Shown here: positions 55,878 through 64,000 of the stretch, in pieces | Position numbering within the stretch: the stretch's first letter is position 1 | Layout: each line of letters opens with the position of its first letter | From: Perilla frutescens | Lineage: Eukaryota > Streptophyta > Magnoliopsida > Lamiales > Lamiaceae | Direction of reading: 5' to 3' | NCBI GenBank assembly: GCA_026008535.1 | Contig: BRKX01000006.1 | Coordinates: forward strand, 9,260,501 to 9,324,500 | Length of the DNA stretch: 64,000 nucleotides | Translations under genes and position numbers: made by a program | Notes under the pieces: generated by a model | What the model was told of the DNA's origin: nothing | Database searches by the model: none | The model's input: only the letters and a program-made list of their open reading frames with translations

Positions 55878-55890
55878 TGGTATCAAAGCC
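55878..55890 (+). other. Primer-binding site, tRNA-iMet type
   Basis: TGGTATCAAAGCC begins one base after the LTR end. Confidence 0.8.
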
Positions 55891-56083
55891 ATGGGAGAAT
55901 CTCACCGAGGCACCCTCCATTGTCCCTTGGTTCTATTTGACTGCCTTTAGTATTGTAATCGGCGAGGTAAGCTGGAAAGCCCAACCGCAGGGGTTTCTGC
56001 TCTGGTATATCCATAAACCCTTAGATCTAGGGTTTCTGTGATTCTACTTGTATCTCTGTGTTTTCTCTTGAATCTATGTGATT
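55891..56083 (+). other. Leader remnant of the truncated copia-type element
   Basis: Non-coding leader sequence between the primer site and the CACTA-like end; the rest of the element is missing or displaced. Confidence 0.5.
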
Positions 56084-56720
56084 CATTACAAGAAATAAGC
56101 TCATACACCACCCTTGAATAACTACGAGTTTGGCTAAAAACTGTGGTAATTTAGCTAATAACGATGGTTTTCATGAAAATTGTGGTGTATGAATGCATTA
56201 TTCCCGAGTAAAGCACCGTAGTTCTGAAGTTTCTATCGTGTGTATTCATGAATACACCACTGATATTCTCCCACAGTGGTGTATGTGCGTATTTTTAGCA
56301 ACCATGGTTATATAAATTGGTAGTGTTTATATTTACGTTTCCAATCACTACAGTTTGAATAAAAAAATCGTGGTAGAATAAAATTTCATTTTTTTTATAT
56401 TTTTAAATATTAATTTAATAAATTGTAAAAAAGAAAGATGAGCAATGAAGGGGGAAATTGAAAAAATTAAATCCAAATTGCTCAAAATCTCCCTCCGTCA
56501 TTTCTCCATCACTTCAATCAATCTCAAATTCTCCCTCACCTTAAACTCGTTGTTCTCATCATCGTCTTTGTTTTGGTTGCCGTAGCCGTGTAGCTAGTCC
56601 TCATCGCCATCTCCGTGCCTGAGAAAGGAAGAAATCCCTTTGGTCGTCGTTACCATTTCCATTGCCGTCATAACCACTTGAACCAACATTCTTAGAAAAG
56701 GGTAGAGACAAATTTAAAAC
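56084..56720. mobile_element. Terminal region of a CACTA (En/Spm) element
   Basis: CATTACAAGAAATAAGC (56084) is one change away from the CACTACAAGAAA-type end of plant CACTA elements. It is followed by subterminal repeats in both directions around TGTGGT(G/A)TA and ACCAC (56110-56380). A CT-rich leader-like stretch follows at 56455-56700. The opposite end (TTCTTGTAGTG) was not found to the right, so it is truncated. No transposase is seen. Confidence 0.55.
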
Positions 56721-57670
56721 AAATTTTGGGTTGTTATAGTGCCTTAAGCACATTTTCCCACACTCCATAAATGCTCAGTTGTGTGACCAACTTCAACCAT
56801 TAATTTCTTACTCACTGAAAATCGAATTTGATAAAATAAAAATACTGCGTTTATCTACTATAAATATAGATCAATCGTACGCTATTTAATTTCTCCAAAT
56901 TTAAATAACTTGATCACCAAAAATCAGATAAAATGAGTCACGGAACAATTTGTTACATCCAATTTTTCAACATATAATTTATATGAAAAATGCCTTAAGT
57001 CATTGCATTTTTTATATTGATTTAATGTCAATTATAATATTTATGTATATTATTATCAACACTTGTTGAAAGAGTCATGTGTAAAATCCGATAATACATA
57101 TAATTATCGATTTATCAAAGGTTGTACCTCGTAAGCTTTGGGAAAATAATTATTTAAACCTTCTATATATTATGTGAATGGTTAATTATCAAATAATGTA
57201 TTAATATTCATTAAAAATAATTATATAAAAAAATAACATTAGCATATGTAATGAATATATTATATTTCAAATTACACAAACTCCAAGTAATTTTTTATTT
57301 TCTAATCTATTAAACTCACATGGAAATTAATAAAGTTTTTAATATTTATTTTTTCAGGTATGGCATGGCATTTTAAAAATTCACATAAGGTTTATGGTTG
57401 TCCACATATGATACAAGGTACTAAATAATTAACCATATGATATATTTAACAAAAATTTATAAAATTGGGTATCAAACTGTAAATATATAAAGATTGGGGC
57501 ATTTTTGTTAAAATTTTGAAAGATTAAGTATCAAACTGTAATTCACCCTAGACATTTAATTAAATAATTGTGCTACTTTAATTATACAGTAATTTTCCAT
57601 TCAATAAATAAAAATATCATTTTTTTAATATTCGAACAAAACACTTCAAAAATATGAGGAACGACCTTGA
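56721..57670. other. AT-rich intergenic stretch
   Basis: No gene or element end is recognised; possibly the inside of the CACTA remnant. Confidence 0.4.
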
Positions 57671-57998
57671 GTTTGATCATAATACTGTTTCAAATCGGTC
57701 GATCCACAGAAAAAGAGCCAGGATCTCGTCATGCCACATTTCTTTCTGTTTTTTTTTTCTTTTTCTTTTTTTTTTGGTCTTTGGTTTTCAACTTTATAAT
57801 ACCTTTGTTGCTGTCCTCTTGTCTTTAAATTCTCGATTTTATTAACTTGAGGATGAGAGCTGTTGATTTTTCAATAATTATGCGACACCTTTGTGCTTTC
57901 TAATCGAGAAATGGGGTTTAGTTACTGTCGATACTTTTGGTGTGAGGGGGGGGGGGGGGGATTAGGTTAGCGACAAAAATGAGGCCTTTTAATTTTTT
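57671..57998 (+). repeat. Direct duplication, copy 2
   Basis: It matches 54989-55300 in order and orientation, with longer T runs and a G run of 15 (57946-57960) absent from copy 1. The open frame at 57654-57845 lies in this repeat and is not supported. Confidence 0.85.
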
Positions 57999-59254
57999 TT
58001 CTTTTAAATATAATAATAATTAAAAAGAAACATATTTCTATATTAATAATTAATTTTATACATGTGTGCTGTACGATAATCATTGAACTTAATTGAAATA
58101 ATTCATGTTATAAAATCTTATATAATTATGACAATTCATATTATAAAATCTTATATAATAAATACATAAATGAACTAAAAAACTATAGATAGAATATTTC
58201 GAGACCAATTTTAATCTTCAAATATTATTTATGATCAAAAGAAATAGCTTTATTTCACAGCACAATCATTCAATTAAGTCATCACATATTTTTTTCAATA
58301 AAACAAGGAGAACTTGTCTATTTTTCAAATGGCAAAGGGTGAAACCATTATAATTAAATAGGATGAAAAAAATATATAATATGTGTTTTTAATCATAATG
58401 TTTGAAACGTTCGATCTGCTCCAGAACATATAGATTCACTCTATCGAGTGCGAGAAAAAACTCTCAAATCTTATGATCACGCAAAATAAACCCTAAGATT
58501 ATTTTAATGCGAATTATATTATTGATGATGCAAAATACAATGTCTTATAAGCAGTACTTGTAAATAAAACATGACCCAATCTTAATTGGACAAAACCATC
58601 AACGATCTATATACAATCCTAACACAACTAGGATTCTAGGAAATAAATATTTAACGGAAATAATTAACAACTAAATAACTAATTAACAACTAAATAAGTT
58701 AATATAATAGGAGCACTTAAGTACATAAGGTGCAAAACAAAAAAAAAAAAGTACATAAGGTGCATATGTGCACCTTATTTCAGATGGTGCAAGGGCGTCA
58801 AACGCCCGTCTATTATTTTTTTATTTATTTTTTTGGTAGAATTTTCATTAATAGATATCCTGATCCATATTGATTTAAGAGTGAATATTTTAGTACAAAA
58901 TCTCTTCAAGGGTAGGCAACAAGGCTTTCCATCATGATCAAATTAAATAGAGTGTTCAACCAAATAAGCAAACATAAGGAAATTGCGTAAATTGGGATAA
59001 TAAATTTTAATTGAGATTAATAAATCGTAATTGTGATGAAATAACACTAATATAAGTCAAGTAGCATATTGATAATTTTCAGACAACATGTGATACTTTT
59101 TTAATCTAGTGTAATGAATGATATTTTTTTTAAATGAATTAAATATTTTTTCTTTGGATGGAGTGGGTTGGGGCTGGTGTAGATATGGTTCACCCATGCA
59201 TTGTCCGGTCTGATACATATATGACGATGGGGATGAGTTATAATGAGGATTGTG
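57999..59254. other. AT-rich intergenic stretch
   Basis: No gene is seen. A small direct repeat of GTACATAAGGTGCA lies at about 58721 and 58751. Confidence 0.5.
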
Positions 59255-59454
59255 CTTCGCGTGAGAACTAGGAACGGTGCTTATTTACTATGATTTTATA
59301 GCTTATCTTTTTGTATTTTAGAGCTATTAGCATTAGCACTAAAATAAAACAAGATAAGCTATAATTATTTTTTAAAAAAATTAACACTAAAATATAATAA
59401 AGTACGTTGTAAATTCATAGTAAATAAGCACCGTTCCTAGTTCTCACACGAAGA
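59255..59454. mobile_element. 200-bp hairpin MITE with 39-bp TIRs
   Basis: The ends CTTCGCGTGAGAACTAGGAA (59255 onward) and the inverted copy (59416-59454) match over 39 bp with one mismatch. Inside, TTATAGCTTATCT and its inverse AGATAAGCTATAA form a second stem. The GTGAGAACTA core is shared with the ends of the 32849-34902 element. No clear flanking duplication is seen. Confidence 0.75.
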
Positions 59455-59552
59455 CTAGTACCTATTTGAACCAAATCCTATACAAATTTTTAGATAATTG
59501 AGATAATTTTTTACTTCAAAATTATTATTTTAATTTATGGAACATTATATAT

Positions 59553-60310
59553 TGTTGAAATTAGCCCAATTGCTCTTTTCTTTTCTGGCCCAAATACTTC
59601 CTCTCTTTTATTTTCTTGGCCCATCTCTCTAAAGCCCAAAACACTAAACCCTAACCCGACCCGCGATACATTCCTTATATACTCCCCTAACCCTAATCTT
59701 CCTAAATTACTTCTCCTAACCCTTCTAGAAAAGCTGCGCCGATCCCTCTTCTCTCTCAAGCTTCACACACAAAATCCAAACCCTAATCTTGATCTATCTT
59801 CTCTGAGCCTTCTCTGCTTGGTTTCTCGGTGTCTCTGGTCGGAATCCTGACCGTGGATTCCTGTTTGGCTTGTGAGTTGAGAAAGGCAGAGTAGCTTGTG
59901 AGTTAAGTGAATCCGTGAAAGCTTCAAGCCTATCGTTTCACCATCCCCTTGTGGTCTGGGTCGGATCAGTCGCCGAAAACGCCATAGCCGTCGTCCATGG
60001 GAAAATCTGAGCCCACCTGTGTCTCCGAGACACATTTTCCCATTTCTCAACTCTCTGATTTCTTATTTTCTTGTGTTCTTTGCTTTAATACTTTTGTTCT
60101 TCGTCTTAGTTGCTTTATCTGTCTCAAAACTAACAGTCACTTGGCTTTTGTCTACAGATTTGTGTCTCACACCCCAAGCCTATGAAGAACTACCCTAGAT
60201 CTTGAAAGATCTGAACTCTGAGGCTGTCAGGCTGCTTGAGCAGCAGTGAGATTGAATAGAAGAGGCCGAAAAACAAGTGTTGAACCCCCTAGCTAGGCTG
60301 ATACCCAACA
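59553..60310 (+). mobile_element. 5' LTR of the right-edge copia element
   Basis: It starts TGTTGAAATTAGCCC and ends GATACCCAACA before the primer site. A TATA-like box lies at 59676 within CCTTATATACTCCCC. Confidence 0.8.
59676..59681 (+). promoter_or_regulatory. TATA-like box in the right-edge copia LTR
   Basis: TATATA in the context CCTTATATACTCCCC, followed by CT-rich leader sequence. Confidence 0.45.
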
Positions 60311-60311
60311 G

Positions 60312-60324
60312 TGGTATCAGAGCC
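60312..60324 (+). other. Primer-binding site, tRNA-iMet type
   Basis: TGGTATCAGAGCC begins one base after the LTR end. Confidence 0.9.
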
Positions 60325-61173
60325 AGGTTCCCTAGCTAGGGGCAACCTCCTGTCTCCATTCATCTCGCCCCGCTGCCAGTAAGGGCCGCGCCTACTTCGC
60401 CCCCGATGGGTTCAGCTCAAAAAGGTAAGTCCGGCCTCTCCCCTGCGTGGGAGAGCCGGCTCTAGTATAATCACTAAACCCTAAAATTCCTCTATGTGGT
60501 ATCTTGCACTCCTGTCTTTAAACTTGCTTCCGCTTGTGATCTCTTGGTACACCTTGGTATTCAAGGCCATCTTCAACCTCTGTTTATGGTCTGGATCGTC
60601 TGAATTCCCATTTGGGTCTTCTCGAGCGAGTTGCCCGGATAGCAGGATTGAGTAAGGTGTTCTTGAGTGTGTTTTGGGTCCTATTTGGCTTCTGCTGTGA
60701 TCTCTGTGTCTCTTGTGGTTTTGTGGTTTTTCTTGCCTGTTCTTATTAACTTTTATCCGGTTGATTCCTGTTGTTTTTTGTTATCTGTGGTTTTTTGGGT
60801 GGTTTTCTTAGTGGAACTTGGTGGTTTGAGTTCATGTGAACTGACTCTTATAGTTGAGTCAGTTATTTTTGGGCTGAATCAAGTGTGGGATTGTCCTGAG
60901 TGACCCCCTGCTCCACAGATAAATCTGTGTTGAGAACTGGGCTAGCCTCAGCACTCTATTCCCCGGAGAACTTGACTTTAGTGTTTTGGAGGTTTATCTC
61001 CTAGTTTTTTCTGTGTTCTGGTGTGTTTTTTAGCCTTCTGGGCACCTCTGAGTGTTTTCTACTGAGTTTCTGGTGTTTTGGTGCCTTCTTGGTGTCTCTG
61101 GTTGTGTTGGGCTGTGTTTTCTGTATTCTGCATTGAAACCTTGGTATATTTGGCCTTTTCTTTACTCTGCATC
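60325..61173 (+). other. Untranslated leader of the right-edge copia element
   Basis: A long GT-rich leader without a supported gene. The small open frame near 60667-60903 is hydrophobic by composition only. Confidence 0.5.
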
Positions 61174-62877
61174 ATGACTAACCTTCATATGGTTCCTTTT
61201 AATGGTAAAGAGGATTTTCAGGACTGGAAAACAAAAATTGAGTTCATTTTGATCAAAGAAAAGGTTAATAAAGTTATATTGACTAAAATCAATGAATTAG
61301 TGGATGATGAGAAACTGCATGAATTAAATGATAGTGCTAGAGCCACCATTTTATTAAATTTAAGTAGCTCTATGGTCAGAAAAGTGTCCCATCATAAGTG
61401 TGGAAAAGATCTGTGGGATAATTTGAATTCTTTGTATACTGCATCATCTGAAGAATCTGCTTATTCTTTGCAAAATCAACTTATGACTTATCAGATAGAT
61501 AATTCTAAAGATATTAACACTAATATGGAAGAATTCAATAAATTACTCCAAGATTTGAAACTGGCTGGTGACCATACTCTTGAAAAATATGCTCCTCAAA
61601 TCTTGCTTGGTGCTATCCCTGAGTCTTATTCTGAAGTTAAATCTACTTTAAAATATGGTGGTTGCAAAGTTACATATTATATGATTGTGGCTGGATTAAA
61701 GACAAAAGAAAATGAGATTAAGATGTTGAAATCCAAACACCTCCACAATGAAATTTTGTATGTGAACAGAAATAACAACATAAATTCTCATCATGGCTTC
61801 AATAAACCCTTAAATCCTAAAAATCCAAGTGTGCTTGCAGCTGAAAGGCATAGAAGAGATATGCAACTAGGGCAAAATCATCATCTGAATCAGAATTATG
61901 GTCATAATCATGTTCATGCATCTAACTATGCTCCCAATCATGCTCAAAATCACAATGATGACCAAAAACCTAGAAAAACCTGCTGGAACTGTGGGAAACC
62001 TGGCCATTTTTCAAATAGGTGTAAGCAACCTAAGAGAAATAAAGGGTTTATGAATAATCATGCTAATAATGTGGTGCATTATGATCACCAGGCTAACAAT
62101 GTGTATGAAGGAGGGGTGAATTATGATTATCATGAAGGAGATGGCATCTACATGGTTCATATTGCATATGATTTTCAATTTATTAACTTTACCAATGTTG
62201 TTTCTAAGAATGTGCATGAGAATGAATGGTTGTTAATTGACTCTGGATGCACTTTTCATGTCACACCTCACAAACACATGTTTCACAACTTGCATTATTT
62301 GAATTCTGGTCATGTTGCATTGGCTGATGGTCAACACTGTGAAATTGTTAGGAAAGGAGATATATGTCTAAAATTTGAGAATGGAAGCATGCTCACTCTA
62401 AATGATGTCAGATATGTTCTTAAACTGAATTTTAATTTACTATCTGTGTCTAAAATGGTTGATAAAATTCGGTCTGTGAACTACTTGAGATTCAAATTTG
62501 AAAAAGACTCCATGCTTTACTTCAATGCTCCCAGAAAAGGGGACTTATATACTGTGCATGCTGAATCTGTGCCTTTAACTATTGCTGCTACTGTGCATGA
62601 TGATAAGACTGTTTTATGGCATGCTAGACTAGGGCATATGAGCAATAAAGGACTTGAAATATTGAATAAAGTTGGTGTTTTTGGAAATGACAAAGTGATA
62701 AGCATGACTTTCTGTGAACCTTGTCTGATGGGAAAACAACATAAATTGTTCTTTCCTGTATCTGTTCCGTACCCTAGGAAACATGTTAGTTCTGAAATAC
62801 TTAAATACTTGCATGTTGATGTATGGGGCCTTCTAAAGAACCCACTCATGGTGGTAATGTGTACTTCTTGTCCATAA
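61174..62877 (+). CDS. Gag-protease-integrase start of the right-edge copia element
   Basis: The start ATG at 61174 gives MTNLHMVPFNGKEDFQDWKT, the usual copia Gag opening; the in-frame stretch upstream is leader. The Gag core runs to about residue 190 (LWDNLNSLYTASSEESAYSL, LLGAIPESYSEVKSTLKYGG). An unusual His/Asn-rich linker (NYGHNHVHASNYAPNHAQNH) precedes the zinc knuckle CWNCGKPGHFSNRC (about 61981). Protease: LLIDSGCTFHVTPHKHMF (about 62230). Pre-integrase: LWHARLGHMSNKGLEILN and CEPCLMGKQHK. The frame closes at 62877 because one base appears lost near 62828, after YLHVDVWG. Confidence 0.85.
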   Translation: MTNLHMVPFNGKEDFQDWKTKIEFILIKEKVNKVILTKINELVDDEKLHELNDSARATILLNLSSSMVRKVSHHKCGKDLWDNLNSLYTASSEESAYSLQNQLMTYQIDNSKDINTNMEEFNKLLQDLKLAGDHTLEKYAPQILLGAIPESYSEVKSTLKYGGCKVTYYMIVAGLKTKENEIKMLKSKHLHNEILYVNRNNNINSHHGFNKPLNPKNPSVLAAERHRRDMQLGQNHHLNQNYGHNHVHASNYAPNHAQNHNDDQKPRKTCWNCGKPGHFSNRCKQPKRNKGFMNNHANNVVHYDHQANNVYEGGVNYDYHEGDGIYMVHIAYDFQFINFTNVVSKNVHENEWLLIDSGCTFHVTPHKHMFHNLHYLNSGHVALADGQHCEIVRKGDICLKFENGSMLTLNDVRYVLKLNFNLLSVSKMVDKIRSVNYLRFKFEKDSMLYFNAPRKGDLYTVHAESVPLTIAATVHDDKTVLWHARLGHMSNKGLEILNKVGVFGNDKVISMTFCEPCLMGKQHKLFFPVSVPYPRKHVSSEILKYLHVDVWGLLKNPLMVVMCTSCP

Positions 62878-64000
62878 TTGATGATTTCTCTAGAAAAACT
62901 TGGGTCTTTCTCATAAAAAATAAATCAGAAGTTTTTTAAAAATTTTCTAAATGGGCTGTTGAAATCCAAAACCAAACTAAGAAGAAAATAAAGTGTCTCA
63001 GAACTGACAATGGCCTTGAATTCTACAATCTTTCTATGGATACTTGGTGCTCAGATAGAGGTATAAAGAGGCATAAATTTGTCCCCTATGATCCTCAAAA
63101 GAATGGGGTTGCAGAGAGAATAAATAGAACTCTCCTTGAGAGAATTAGAAGCCTGTTATCTACTTCTGGACTTGATAAACAATTCTGGGGAGAAGCCTTA
63201 ATGACTGCATGTTATTTAATCAATAGGTCTCCCTCTATTCCCTTGTGTGGTAAACTGCCTGAATTTGTATTCTATAACAAACATGTTTGCTTGCTCAACT
63301 TGAGAATATTTGGTTGTGCTGCTTATGTGCATCAAAAATTGAGTAAAATTGAACCTAGGGCAAGAAAATGCATATTTCTTGGATATCCTGAAGGGGTTAA
63401 AGGCTATAGACTTTGGGATAAGGGGGTACCAGGTTTTAAAACTTGCACAAGTAGGGATGTAACCTTTAATGAACAAGATTTCCCTTATTTGATTGAATCC
63501 TCACACTTTGATGCTCCAAGTGAGGTGGATAAAATGCATAACTTCCTGTTTTCTCATACTACTCCAAGTAAGGTGGATGTTTCCACTCATGTGTATACTG
63601 AAGTGTTGAATAATGAAACTAAAATTAATCATGTCCAGAACAATAATGATACCTTGCATGAACCTGTAGTTGATATTAATTTGAATGATTCTCCTTCTAA
63701 TAATGGATTTGATAATTCAGATAATATGATTGTATCCGATAATGAGACAAGTTCTAATTCTGAAAATGAGCCTGAAAATGTTTCTGAATATGTGCCTGAA
63801 TCTGAAAATCTGGATAATTATCAGCTTGCTAGAGACAGACCCAGAAGAAATGTGAGAGTACCTGCAAAATATGATGATTATAACTTGTCTTTATATGTTT
63901 TTAATGTGTTTAGTAATGTGGATAAGATTGAACCCGAGACATATAAAGAGGCTGTGAGCTCCCCTGAATCTGACAAATGGATTGTTGCTATGAGAAGTGA
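62878..64000 (+). pseudogene. Integrase and RT start of the right-edge copia element
   Basis: After the frameshift the reading continues with IIDDFSRKTWVFLIKNKSEV, a TAA near 62937, then open to the window end: CLRTDNGLEFYN, PYDPQKNGVAERINRTLLER (integrase Asp and Glu blocks), LRIFGCAAYVHQKLSK, KCIFLGYPEGVKGYRLWD, an acidic Asn/Asp/Ser-rich spacer, and the start of the RT region (ETYKEAVSSPESDKWIVAM). It would have been continuous with the upstream frame. The catalytic RT motif lies outside the window. Confidence 0.8.

Larger units (their letters stand above)
59553..64000 (+). mobile_element. Ty1-copia element, 5' part, running off the window
   Basis: It has a 758-bp 5' LTR, an initiator-Met-type primer site, a long leader and a gag-pol frame that is nearly open to the window end. 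Only one frameshift (near 62828) and one in-frame TAA (near 62937) were found, so it is better preserved than the other elements here. The 3' LTR and target duplication lie outside the window. Confidence 0.85.

Noticed and set aside
57946..57960. G run of 15 as a functional G-rich element
   Set aside because: It is absent from the duplicate copy at 54989-55300 and may be slippage or a sequencing artefact.
60667..60903. Hydrophobic open frame as a membrane protein
   Set aside because: It lies in the GT-rich leader of a copia element; hydrophobicity follows from base composition.
1..64000. tRNA, rRNA or other RNA genes
   Set aside because: None was recognised; the tRNA-like words found are primer-binding sites directly after LTRs.

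Overview
This window is nuclear DNA of a flowering plant, most likely a eudicot; the exact family cannot be read from the sequence. It is AT-rich and built almost entirely of transposable elements: Ty1-copia and Ty3-gypsy LTR retrotransposons with plant-type tRNA primer sites, a Mutator-like transposon with a linked Ulp1-type protease gene, CACTA, Helitron, Stowaway and Harbinger-like pieces. Only one host-type gene, a DUF247 gene, is recognisable near full length, and it carries a frameshift.

Layout. 1-3158: 3' end and 3' LTR of a Tat/Athila-like gypsy element. 3159 to about 32310: an old Mutator-like element (MULE). Its transposase gene lies on the minus strand (start at 30688, end near 7398) and faces a plus-strand DUF1985/Ulp1 protease pseudogene (4468-7229). 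Both MULE arms consist of degenerate tandem copies of TTAATCGTGGC in opposite orientation. A chromovirus-like gypsy element (8177-29656) split the transposase gene. That element was itself hit by an Athila-type element (9140-22176, with an open 504-codon env-position ORF) and by another LTR element now reduced to a solo LTR (24216-27157, perfect CTGTG duplication).

32311-39100: a gene-poor stretch of miniature elements: a TIR element (32849-34902), a Harbinger-like MITE with TTA duplication (36153-36879), a Stowaway MITE (37089-37358) and a MITE with internal tandem repeats (38274-38848). 39142-40492: DUF247 gene. 40596-45165: a copia element about 100 bp downstream of it, with apparently identical LTRs and a perfect ACCTC duplication but a broken pol. 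46306-48068: a TIR-bounded unit carrying minus-strand fragments of a TPR/SET-type gene. 48306-49156: a candidate non-autonomous Helitron. 49561-54606: a minus-strand copia element with CCAAC duplication. 54989-57998: a direct duplication flanking a copia LTR and a CACTA end. 59255-59454: a hairpin MITE. 59553 to the window end: the 5' part of another copia element whose gag-pol is nearly open and runs off the edge.

The biology is mainly a record of nested insertion and decay. The points most worth a second look are the tandem-array arms of the MULE, the TIR unit with the SET-gene fragments, the Athila ORF that stays open beside a broken gag-pol, and the young-looking copia insertion next to the DUF247 gene. 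All identifications rest on motifs read by eye; no database search was run.
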